This document shows positions 32,747 to 43,688 of a stretch of 64,000 nt of DNA, in pieces (the stretch's first letter is position 1; the number at the start of each line of letters is the position of its first letter). Under the pieces are notes generated by a model. The model made no database searches, had not been told where the DNA came from, and was given only the letters and a program-made list of their open reading frames with translations. Both the position numbers and the translations under genes were made by a program. The stretch covers positions 3,906,001 to 3,970,000 of the forward strand of contig CP141148.1 in NCBI GenBank assembly GCA_035235625.1, given 5' to 3'. Source of the stretch: Saururus chinensis. Lineage: Eukaryota > Streptophyta > Magnoliopsida > Piperales > Saururaceae.

Positions 32747-33999
32747 GCAGACGGAACAAAAGAAACCCAAAATGAGAACAAAAATCAATTTTAATCCACC
32801 AATTCGGCTAACATTACCAAGAATACATTACTTATTATGTTGGAACACCTCTAGAACATATCAACAGAGAGAAGGTAACAAGGGATTAGAATAAGTTGAG
32901 CATAATCTTCACGTTTGGTTAAGTGGGCGGCATGTTAAACAATTCGAGGGAGGGCGGCGGAAATGGATTGTTTAGGAGGTGGAATATCTGAGAGATACAG
33001 AATGGAGGTGGCCTCGGAGGAAACTCCAGCTCCATTCTCCACTACCACAAGCTTTTGTCAGTATCACCGTTATTGTGGTCACCACCAATAGACATTTAGA
33101 CACTTTTAATCCCAAGTTTAAACAATAGACAACTAAAAGTAAAGTAGTTCAGCAAATAAAAAAATTGAATTCTAGTAAAATGCACAACTAGTGGCATTTG
33201 AGATCATCAGAAATTAAGGACCTAGTATTGGAACAAAAAAATAAATGTTTTAGAGAAAATTTTGGACATCAAAAATCATAGGTGCAATGAGGGGTGAAGA
33301 AAAACAAAATCTGAGGATTAAATAACCACGTGCACACTACCACTCAAAATGAAGTATTTCATCAATTGAAAATTTCAATTCAGTAAAATGAACAAGTAAA
33401 AGTATTCCAGAACAATTGAACCCAAAAGCAAGCAAGTCAAGGAAAAAGAAGAAGGGAAAGTTTTGGCCTTACAAAACCAAAGTAGCAATTAGGCGTGAAA
33501 GAGGGGACCAACACAAATAGCCTCCGAAAAAGGGGTTCATAGGAGAAGAAGGTGGCACTGCGTTGCCACAAGGCTAGGCATCAGGCTAGGAAGGGCTTGG
33601 CATCGTTCCGGCAGTAACCGCTGCCAACAGTGAGAATGCTGGGAAGAGGTGGAAAGTTTTTAGCAGAAAAGAGGGAAAATGGTGGGGGGCAAAAGTACGG
33701 TAGTGGGGAAGAGGGGAGTATCCAGAAGCCAGATAGAAGACCTGGACTGTTTTACCCGGGAACTCTTCCCTTTCTGCACCTTTACGGGCGGCGGAGCTAT
33801 ACCTCTGCGCACGTTTTGAGATTTGACAGCAACCGTGCAGGAAGTTGAAGCGCGTCTCGGTGTCGGAGGAGAGGCGGGAGAAGCCGCTCTTCCCTCACAA
33901 GCCGGCAGCCCGATAATAGCCCGTCAGTTAATACTCAAACGGGCTCGGGCTGGGCTGGTTAAACGGGCTCAAGGCCCGATTACCACCCCTACCAGCGAG

Positions 34000-34501
34000 T
34001 GATGGCTGGAGAGCAAACGTGAGAAGAGCTAGGATAAAGCCGTGGGTTAGGGTCATTGATCGTGAATTGTCTCTCAGTAATTAATGTTAGCCACCAGATA
34101 AGTACGCCAGCATGGTAAGATTACTCCTACCTAATAATTTCTCCAATTGTACGTTGTCCCTTAGTTTCATTAATGGCTGTAAAATGACTGTCAGATCTGC
34201 TCAGTGAACAAATTGTCTATGCCTTGAATACTCATTTCATTCAATCCAAAGTAAACTTTCTCTCAACAAGAATGCGCTGCCAAATATTGACGCAGATTAG
34301 GGTCGCATATCTCACAACATGAAAACATTATTCGTCAAACACTCGCGTCAAGTCTGATATCAAGTTCTACCATATTAATGGAACACGGACGTTTCCACAA
34401 TACCCATTATTCGTCAACACTCACGTCAAGTCTGATATCAAGTTCTACCATATTAATGGAACACGGGGACGTTTCCACAACACCCTATGGACATGTGTGA
34501 A
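34000..34501. other. Spacer with a 79-bp tandem duplication
   Basis: No gene. 34326-34404 and 34405-34483 are tandem copies (cattattcgtcaaacactcgc … ggacgtttccacaa) differing at a few bases. The stretch 34206-34270 resembles 52036-52100 upstream of RLP B. Confidence 0.75.
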
Positions 34502-34587
34502 TTATTTGATGAGTTTTTTCTATATTACTTTGGCTTGATATATAAATATTTTATATATTTTATATTTTAATATTTAATTTTATATAA

Positions 34588-34802
34588 GGAAAAAGTTTAT
34601 ATGAGCCCAGGCTCATATAAACCTATGTAAGCCCGGGCTCTATGGGCCGTCGGATTTACATCTGGTGGCTCATAATATTCATGGGTTTAAATACTCATAA
34701 GTAACCATGAGTATTATAGGCCGCCGGATGTAAATCCGATGGCCCATAGAGCCCGGGCTCACATAGGCATATATGAGCCGGGGCTTATATAAACGAGACT
34801 CT
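34588..34802. mobile_element. Fold-back MITE nested in MULE 2
   Basis: About 215 bp, nearly a full palindrome: agcccgggctctatgggcc and cggatttacatc on the left face gatgtaaatccg and ggcccatagagcccgggct on the right. Flanked by ttatataa/tttatataa, probably the TSD. Not present in MULE 1. Confidence 0.75.
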
Positions 34803-35339
34803 TTATATAATTCGGTTTAGGACAAATATACCTTTAAGTCATAAATAAACCCATACAACATATAGAAAATAAAGTACCCACTTAAATATGATCGATAAAA
34901 AGTAAAAAATTTCTTGTTCTCAATCCTGTGTTCCAAAGAATGAATCAGAACAGAGCCACCTCCCGGTTTCAATTCAAAAACCGGTTCCTAGTTAAAAAAA
35001 TACAAAAATAACAAAATTCAAAATAAAGAATCAAAAGAAGCCACTTTAGTCCTTGTTGAATTGCAACAAACAGATAGTTCCAACAATCTAGAAAACTAGG
35101 TTGCGTTTAGAATGAATTGAAGGACTCCATAGGCTTACTGCAAATGGGCATTGGACGCAGCAAAAAGAAAGGAATTTTGGGAGTACAACAAATCTGAAGG
35201 AAATCGAGTAGAGCATATCCACTCTGCATGACTTGCGAGACTTTCAAGAATGCGAGAACGAGAGGATGACTCCCACTAAACAGACCAAAGATCTGACGCT
35301 CCGCATGATCTGTGTCCAACACTTAATCCATATCGCATA

Positions 35340-35950
35340 TACGATAACACGATATGTCAATAAAATGTATTATTGATAACATGATATGTATTCTTTGAGC
35401 CGACAACCAATAATATGATATCCTCTATATCGCATAAACGATAACTCAATATTCTTCATAGCGTGTTATCGATCACATGATACCCTAACAATGCGTGTTA
35501 TTGATAATACAATATACCACTATATCCTCTATATCGCATATACGATAGTACGATATTTGCCAAAGCGTGTTATCGATAATACGATATTTACCAAAGCGTG
35601 TTATCTATAATACGATATTCGCCAAAGCGTATTATCGATAATAGGATATTCGCCAAAGCGTGTTATCGATAATACAATATTCGTCAAAGCATGTTATCAA
35701 TAACATGATATTTATTGTAACATATAATAAATAACATGATATTTGTCATAGCATGTTATCGATTACAGTATATGCGATATAGTATGTGTTTTATTGATAA
35801 TACGATATGCCAATAATATGTGTTAATGATAATACAATATATCGCATATACTATAATACGATATTCGTCATAGTGTGTTATCGATAACACGATATTCGTC
35901 ATAGCATATTATTGACAACACAATATTTGCTAGTATTTGTTATTGATACA
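35340..35950. repeat. Degenerate tandem repeat, 31-bp core unit
   Basis: The clearest part (about 35553-35690) is a head-to-tail array of gccaaagcgtgttatcgata + atacgatattc (31 bp) with 5-15% variation. It decays on both sides into cgtgttatcgataacacgat-type sequence. The same motif family fills the middle of MULE 1 (about 17880-18760), so it belongs to the element family. Confidence 0.8.
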
Positions 35951-36559
35951 ATTGTTCATCAAGTCAATGATGAAAACCTCTAAGATCGTGTACATGCTCA
36001 CATAAGATGATTTACATAATAAAACTTGCATATAAAAAACCATACTAGAGTCCCTCTTTGCACAATAGGGTAGGAAGCTATCATGGCTATTCTACAGTGT
36101 CCTTCCTTAGCATCTACATCTTTCTTCATTCTTATATAACCTTATTTTCCCTGGATAGTCCCTCAAGATTCATTTTTGGAGTTACAGTGTCATCTTGATC
36201 TCCTTTGTAGGGATAAATAGTTTGTGGTTAGAAATTTTTGGACAAAAATCGGAGAAGAGCGATCGCCGATTAAGTGAGGGAGGCCGACAATCACCGAATA
36301 GAAATCAAAATTTGTTGTTGATGAAAATCACTGGGCAAAAATCATAAATTATCACTGAACTCCAATTTCCTCTTCGTTTATGCCCGTCACAACTTGTTTA
36401 CACGATTTTATACTCTAACCCTTGTTGCAGGGGTAATTTGGTCTAATATTTTTTAAATATCGTGTAAGCCTAGGTTCTATGAAATATTTTTTTACAAAAC
36501 TAGGGAATATGAAATATTTGTATCTTAGGCCAGGTAATATGGAAAAACTCTTATTTGAC

Positions 36560-36671
36560 TATTGCTTTAGGGCTTGTCCCATAGAGGCATGTTGCCACAA
36601 ATGACACCAAAGAATCTAACTCAATTAAAAGCATTTTTGTCAAGTCTCTATTTTGGCTTGATCTGAAGTCT
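36560..36671. other. Unit A spacer, co-linear with 59338-59450
   Basis: Non-coding. ttgacaccaaaggatctaac-type sequence, aaaagcatttttgtcaagtc and tattttggcttgatctgaag are shared almost base for base with unit B. Confidence 0.85.
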
Positions 36672-37324
36672 CCTCGTGTAATGCTCGAGATTTTTCATAC
36701 ATTTTTCTTAAAATTTACGAAAAAATTTTGTAATATAACGTCTGTAAATCGAAAGAAAAATGACAAAATCAAAACCTGATAAAACAGTTTATAATTTAAA
36801 ACACTAAACATCAATTTTCTATCTAAATATTTTCATCATAGAGTCAAACATCGTACGGCCAAAGCAAATATCCTCAGGCACTACTCGAAAATACACATAC
36901 GACTAAATTGCTATGATCATAGACTTTAAATACAAATCTCTCTCAGGCATCCCTGAGTGCAAGTCCCATAAAAGTCCACAGTCTAATCTAAACGAAAGTC
37001 CAGAATATATAAACATCTTAACGTCTCATCTCATCCAATACATTGGATCGTGGCACAAATAAACTCACAATGAGTCAAGCATATACCTGAGTCAACAGGA
37101 ATCAATCCACTGCTGAAATGAGCATCCATCTCTAGGAGCTCTCCGCACAAACCTGCAAAACCTCCCGTATAACGGGTAGGGTAATGAGTATTTTCATACT
37201 CAGTATGAAAATACCCAGTAGGGGAATCCAAACAATGAACTCATAAGTTCATAAATATATGCGTTCATGCAACTCAAACATGAAGTAGATAGGCATATCA
37301 ATATCATGCTCATATGCATACAGT

Positions 37325-37440
37325 CATACCAAATGCACCATCGTGCCAAAGTCATACCAAATGCACCATCGTGCCAAAATCATACCAAATGCACCATCAT
37401 GCCCAAAATCATACCAAATGCACCATCGTGCCAAAATCAT
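37325..37440. repeat. 28-bp tandem repeat, four units
   Basis: cataccaaatgcaccatcgt + gccaaaat repeated four times with few changes, within the outer solo LTR. Confidence 0.85.
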
Positions 37441-38059
37441 ACTATCAAATTAAACTTACACAAACGCCCTTATTCAGGGTCTTACAAACTTACTCGTACC
37501 ACTGTACGCTTACTCATACAACATACGCATACTTGTACGACCTTACTCGTACAGCTTACACAAAATCACACTTACTGTCTTACTCAAAAACATACTCTCA
37601 CAATCGTACTCATACACATACTCTTACAGTCGTGCTCATACTCATACTCTTACAGTCGTGCTCATACTCATACGCTTACACATATTATCGACCACTGAAG
37701 CTCATTACAACTAATAAGCTCCAACGTCGAATGGAAAAGAATGTCACTCGGGCAACACCTTAACCTCCGGGGAGTGACTATACGCCATAAAATTTTTCGA
37801 AGGTAAGGCACACCAATGCTCATGGGGCACTAGATCAAACAGGTAAGAGTAGATCCATGATACTACTTACTTGAGCGCGTAAACATAAACACCCACACAT
37901 TAGGGGTCATACAGTTGCCCACCATAATAGGTCTTATAGTGCCAGAGAATTGCCCACCATAATGGGTCTTATAGTGCTAGTGCCACTCTAGGTCAGAAAA
38001 CATACTGTGCCACTTGGGTAGAAACATACAGTGCCACTCTTGGGTGGAATCATACAACG

Positions 38060-38310
38060 CTCTTAATAGAGTATCAAAAGTCTGGGCTTATACAACATAC
38101 AGACCAAATCAAAAAGATACTTCGCTCTCAACAGAGCATCAGACGTCTGGGCTTCATACAGCACACAGACAAAGTCAGAAACGTACATCGCTCTCAACAG
38201 AGCATCAAACGTCTAGGCTTATACAGCACGCAGACCAAATCAGAAACATACGCTGCTCTCAGCAGAGCATCAGACGTCTAGTGCTCTATACAGCACACAG
38301 ACAACATCCC
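38060..38310. repeat. About 65-bp tandem repeat, four units
   Basis: Each unit contains agagcatcagacgtctgggc, tacagcacacagac and cgctctcaac. Two to three inverted counterparts lie at about 46985-47185 in the minus-strand LTR, showing that both LTRs share the array but with different copy numbers. Confidence 0.8.
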
Positions 38311-38989
38311 GCAGGATAAACACCATGGCAAGACATGAGAAATGCTCAGTCGATTCATTATCGGCTAGCTCAAACATGGAACTTAATCCGTCAAACGCTC
38401 AGGTCTTAAACTCACAACGCTAACATTAACTATGCTTATAATTCAAGTTTGAATTAAGTACATTATGCGGTATAATTATGCCAAACAACTCACAGTCCTC
38501 GACTGATCAAACCGAAGTTGAGCCCGATCCGAAACCCAAGTTCGTCAGGGCAACAGACTTCATTTAATCTGTCCACATCATGATCATAACACATTGTACA
38601 TCAGACCCTTACAGTCTTACATACTTCGCCATCCATCTTATGGCCAAATCATCTTACACTGACATCATCAAATGAAGCTCCTCAGAGCCAACCCAGTTGT
38701 CGCCCTCTTACTTATATCTCACTTATTATGCTTACTTTTCACTTCATAATCTGTACGTTATGCTTGTATAACTATGCACACTCTTACTATCTGACAAACC
38801 TCACCTGTCATACCCATATCCTCTGTCATCCGTCATACGCTTACATATCCATATCCAATCCATACCAAATGCTGACACTGCCCACATGCACATACGCATA
38901 TCCATAGCATAGGCAAATAGTCACCATACATACGTATGTCTATCACACATATGTATAACACACATACCTTCACACATACGTAGCTTACC

Positions 38990-39365
38990 AACACACTCGC
39001 TAGCCATCACTAGCGCATGCATACATACGTCTTCAAACATGCACGCTAGTCATCACTAGCACATGCATAATCCATACATACTCCAAACATGCACGCTAAC
39101 CATCACTAGCACATGCATACATACGTCAAGCATACACGCTAGCCATCACTAGCACATACATACACATACATACATATTTTAAACATGCACGCTAGCCATC
39201 ACTAGCACATGCATACATATTCATACATACTTTAAACATGCACGCTAGCCATCACTAGCACATGCATACATACTTTAAACATGCACGCTAGCCATCACTA
39301 GCATATGCATACACATACGAAGCTTACCAACAAACACGCTAGCCATCACTAGCACATACATACAC
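38990..39365. repeat. Tandem repeat built on cgctagccatcactagcac
   Basis: About seven units of 40-60 bp, each with acgctagccatcactagcac followed by atgcatacata-type sequence. Only traces are visible in the inverted LTR (about 46200-46280, gctagtgatgactagc), so the array expanded in one copy or shrank in the other. Confidence 0.8.
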
Positions 39366-40768
39366 CCAACATGCTTACAGCCAACATGCATGTTATATGC
39401 ATTTCAACATACCATATAATCATGCTTACATGCACATCATGCAATCTGATCGTTACTTAACATCCAAAGCATGAAATCATACAATCCTAGCATGCTGCTA
39501 CTCATTCAAAGCATGCTATAATGAAATTATGAGTTCAAAGCTCCCCTACCTCGTAATCATGACGTTTAATGGCGAGCACACGATGGTGGCAGTGGCGGTA
39601 GTGGAGTTGGCAGCCAAAACCGTTGCTTGGCTGAGAGAGCTGCTGTCCTGAGGATTTTAGGAAGTGCCAGAAACAATCACGGTTAAACAGGGTGTCAGAA
39701 GTCAATGCAGCAAAACCCGCGATCCACGGCGGCACCCTAGGGCGGCCGGGAGAAATGTCGTGCCAACATATGTGGCGGTGCGACCAGAAGTCGATGGTGT
39801 ACTCATTGAAGATCGGCCGGTGGCTAAGACGTACTTGGCTGGTCATAAGACGTCGAAATCGGCCGTGGACAACACCCAACGACGACGATTTTTGCGTCAA
39901 CAAGGGCCCACATAAGGGCGGAGAGAGTGGGGCAACGCTCGAGGACAAAGGAGAGGTGGAGGATGGCTCTGTGTCAACTCCATTCGGTGGCAAAGCCAAC
40001 CGATGGTTAGGCAACGCGAATGTAGCGCCTAAACCCAAAAGCACACGTGTGGTCACGTGCACACGCGGGAAAAAAATGTCACTCTAGGGGGAGATGGGTC
40101 AGACGGTAGCGGCCCAAGGCCAACAGGGCTAAGGTGTCATGCCCCGGCGATGCCCGACCCGAGCCGAACCCGGTACAGGGGCCGGTCAAGCGCGCGGGGG
40201 CGACGAAGTGAAAATTGAGAAACGATCTAGCGGAAGACTTAACCCTAACCACGAGCGATTAACAGAAATACGGAGTACGTACAATCCTTTGAGCAAGAGT
40301 AAATAAAAGGGAATAAAGAGTATTGCTTATCACAAATTAAACAACAATTCTCAAACCTACAAGCTTAGTTAACTAAAGCCCACACCGGCTCAAAATAAGT
40401 CATAAGCATCACAACTGTAAAATGTGACATAAATCCAAAACAAAGAACTCTACACAAATGTTCTAATCATAAAACATAAAACCAAAGAAGATAAGTCACA
40501 CAACGATCTCCATCATCACACCGAAGCCATCTTCGACCTTTCCTCAAAGAGGAGATCCTGTCCGTCTACGTGTCGCACCACGCAGCCCCAAATCAAAACA
40601 CAAGAAAGAGGGGTGAGTTTAACAAACTCAGCAATGGTTTTAATATCACTGTCAACATCAAAAATACGATAGCATAGTAATAAGATCATTTAGATCAAAG
40701 ATTTACATGATGCATTATTTTCTAATCACACATACATATCACCTAACACTGCATCATGGTGCATAATC

Positions 40769-40990
40769 AACCTGCATTGATGTATCTCTAACATACATAT
40801 TCCCACATGCATTATATCATAACAATCTGCATTGTTGTATCTCTAACATACATATTCCTACATGCATTATATCAAAATTAAACTGCATGGATGTATCTCT
40901 AACATACATCTTCCCACATGCATTATATCATAACCAACCTGCATGAATGTATCTCTAACATACATATTTAATCATGCATTATATCATCAC
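40769..40990. repeat. 55-bp tandem repeat, four units, in the 3.35-kb solo LTR
   Basis: Unit: ctgcattgatgtatctctaa + catacatattcccacatgca + ttatatcataacaa. Confidence 0.85.
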
Positions 40991-42219
40991 AACCTCCATC
41001 AAGGAGTAATCACAATTTTGGTGTCACACAAACGGGAACATAGACAAGGCCACGAAGACGTGTCATGATCCAAAATTCTACACAAGAATTAAAGAAAGAT
41101 CGGGGTTGTCAATCCCTAATGCTGCTCGCCCTAGACGATCCTGGCCAAGGATGTCCCACTCTCACACAGAGAATCTAGAGCAGGGGTGTTCGCCCAGGGA
41201 CATCTCCTACAGAGGGAAGAGCCCGAGTTCTCACACAGAGAACCCTAGAACACGTGGTAGCGAGGTGCATACGGCATACCACACTGGATTCTCAGGGTCC
41301 AGATGACACTCATAATAACATTCTCACAATCCGCAAGACAAGTACACAACTCGTCCCCACATAATTCCATCTAACTAGACTCAACCTAGGGAGTGCACTC
41401 GTTCCACACAGGAACTCAAATCAAAATATGTCCTTTTGGACCAATCAACTTGCAATTAATCCACGACCGATCAATCTGGCACACAATTTCATCACATTGC
41501 TTCCAATCGGTTAAATTCGATTAACCACGATGAAGCCTCAATTGGAAATCCATTTTTATGATGCATGCAGCATGATACATACGTGGGCAAGGTATACATG
41601 AATCCAAATCAATGATAAGTGCTCTCATCAGCCCCTAATGCATCATTCATAATCACAATATCAAGCTTCAACATCATCATTTAACCCCCACATGTGTGTG
41701 TAACTAGTAGAAGCATTTCATATAATGCATGTCAACATGTTTGAAATTAAACTCACTACCACACTATACATGTGAATTTCTATCTGAACATAAATTCTAG
41801 CGAAAATCATAGAAGAAGAATCGTTGAAATCATATCTCAATTCAAAACTCAACCACAAAGGCTAAACACATATAACATCACTCCTTTCATCATTGAGTCA
41901 TTGCATTCACCAACATCCACACACAACTAACCACAATCTATCATGACAAATCAGTCCAATAATAGGTTGTAATCTTAATGAAAATATGTTTAACTAAAGG
42001 GAATCAACCATTCATAATTTCAAGATAACGATTCCAACATCATGCCACAAAACATAAGTCATTCCACAAATTTCTAAGCATATATCTCAATTCCATAACC
42101 TCAATAGCATGCCTTTCCAGTATCATAATATAGCTTAAAACGCACCACATCATATAAAATTGGCAAGCTAAAGTGGAATCATCAAAATAAACATCATGCA
42201 TTAGAAACCAATCTGCTGT

Positions 42220-42390
42220 GTAGCCGTTCGAACGCCCTTCAGGCCGTTCGATCGGTTAAAAGCAAAATTTTAAAATTCACAGTTTTGCCATTCGAACGCC
42301 TAGCAAGCCGTTCGATCGGCTAAACTGGAAAAGTGTCATTCTGGCAGTGTTGCCATTCGAACGCCCAGAAGGGCCGTTCGAACGCCAACA
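42220..42390. repeat. Clustered ccgttcgaacgcc motifs
   Basis: At least seven copies of gccgttcgaacgcc or gccgttcgatcgg within 170 bp, each centred on the palindrome ttcgaa or gatc. Non-coding; inside the solo LTR. Confidence 0.7.
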
Positions 42391-43688
42391 AGGCAGAATA
42401 GTCCATCTTCTTCCTTTCGTAAATTCAAACCAAAACACCATTGATAACACTTCAAATCCACATCTAACACCCTAATCATCATCAAAAGTCCTTCTTAACT
42501 TCCAGAACATCAAACCATACCATAATAATGCAAAACCCTAAAAAAATCGGGATTAAATAATTTTATTTTTTAATCTTACCATTAACACACCAAATCAAGA
42601 AACTCCATTTCAAAATAAGCCAAAAATGAAGAATTTTACCATGGATAAACAAAGATTTTGAAGACCCATTACCTCAGCACTTGATTAAGCTCGGATTGAA
42701 GAGTCACCCTTCTTGAAATCCTTCAAAACACAATGAGTTGGAATTAAACTCTAATAGAAATCGATTTACCCAAGAAATCCTTAATTAAATCTTAGATCTA
42801 GGGCTTGTTGGTAGTAAAAATCGAATTTTGAATGTTAGAGTTTGTAGTAAAACACAAATCAGTAGTTTTTGATGCCCAAAAAAGAATTGAATCAAGGGGG
42901 AAATAGTAGATTTGGAAGAGATTAAGAAGAAAGTCATGGATTAGTGTTTAATTAGAGTAAACTTACCTTAATCGGCTTCTAATTCGGGCCTAAATGGGGA
43001 TTAGGCCAGCCCTCCCTCCTTAGCCTATTCCCAAAAATGGAAATGGCTTAGGTCTGCCCTTTTATAGTAAGGGTTGGGGTATGCATGGGTAAGTTTTGGG
43101 GTGTAAATTGGAAAAGTAGACTAAAAATTGATATTTTATAAATTAAAGGACTAATTAAGCCTACGAAAATTCTGAAAATTTTTGTATAACCTTAGGTAAA
43201 TGTCTAAGTTCATTTGACCCAAAAATAAAATTTTCGACGGTGGGGCCCACAGGGGTCTTGCCAAAACCCTAACTTTTAGGAAAATAGTGAAAATTCCAAA
43301 AAATCTCAAAAATTCACATTTGGTTTAAAATCACTTAAAACCACAAATACTAAAGTTGATTTTGGTTAAAAACCATCACAAATCCTATTTATTCACGAAA
43401 TCACCGAATAAGATCAGAAAACACGTTAATCTCACGATAACCAATAATTAAAGAAAACCAAAACCGGTTTAGAGATGAGGGTCCTTACATAAGGCCCTTA
43501 GCAGTGGCCAATCAAAGTGGCGACATCGCCGATCGCCACCCACAACCAATACCCAAGGTGCGGGCGGCTGTGCATCTCGCACGATATAGGGTAATGACAA
43601 GCGGCTCATTCCTAGCGGAAGTATAATTGGGCCAAGTGGGGCTGACCCTCACTGTTGCCAAGCCGGGGCAAAGCGTCTAATCTAGCAT

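Larger units (their letters stand above)
27698..33991. mobile_element. hAT-superfamily element (6.3 kb) carrying a PIG-Q gene copy
   Basis: The left end TAGGGCTGGTAATCGGGC and the reverse complement of the right end TAGGGGTGGTAATCGGGC match at 17 of 18 bases, a classic plant hAT terminus. The flanks ccagtgag (27690-27697) and ccagcgag (33992-33999) are an 8-bp TSD with one mismatch. Subterminal regions on both sides repeat GGGCTCGGGC / AAGCCCG motifs, as hAT transposases need. No hAT transposase (dimerisation domain or BED finger) was recognised. The cargo is a multi-exon PIG-Q/GPI1-like gene on the minus strand (about 29.99-32.75 kb). This is therefore a non-autonomous, gene-carrying element. 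Confidence 0.85.
34511..36550 (+). mobile_element. Mutator-like element (MULE) 2, 2.0 kb, with paralogous empty site
   Basis: The ends GAGTTTTTTCTATATTACTTTGGC and (reverse complement of the right end) GAGTTTTTCCATATTACCTGGCC match MULE 1. The 9-bp flanks ttatttgat (34502-34510) and ttatttgac (36551-36559) differ at the last base. Unit B keeps the uninterrupted site: ggacaagtgtgaattatttg followed directly by actgttgcttcagg (59310-59345). No transposase is recognisable. The interior holds a nested MITE (34588-34802) and a tandem repeat field (35340-35950). Confidence 0.9.
40135..43489 (-). mobile_element. Solo LTR (3.35 kb) nested in the giant LTR
   Basis: Begins TGTCATGCCCCGGCG and ends GGGTCCTTACA; the TSD TAAGG is exact (40130-40134, 43490-43494). 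Orientation is probably minus: the minus strand begins TGTAAGGACCC and has actataaaagggcag, a TATA-like promoter, near 43065. There is no internal domain, PBS or gag-pol, and no second LTR, so it is a solo LTR left by recombination between two LTRs. It resembles in layout the gypsy LTR at 59.6-62.6 kb. Confidence 0.85.

Noticed and set aside
33630-33848. 72-residue + ORF near the right end of the hAT element
   Set aside because: No recognisable domain. It lies in the probable 5' flank or UTR of the antisense PIG-Q copy and in hAT subterminal sequence.
35340-35950. Regularly spaced repeats resembling a CRISPR array
   Set aside because: Units are contiguous with no unique spacers, they decay gradually, and the genome is a plant's. 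It is an ordinary degenerate tandem repeat in a MULE.
37267-37763. Overlapping His/Thr-rich ORFs
   Set aside because: They translate the 28-bp tandem repeat and the cactcatac-like repeats of the giant LTR in two frames.
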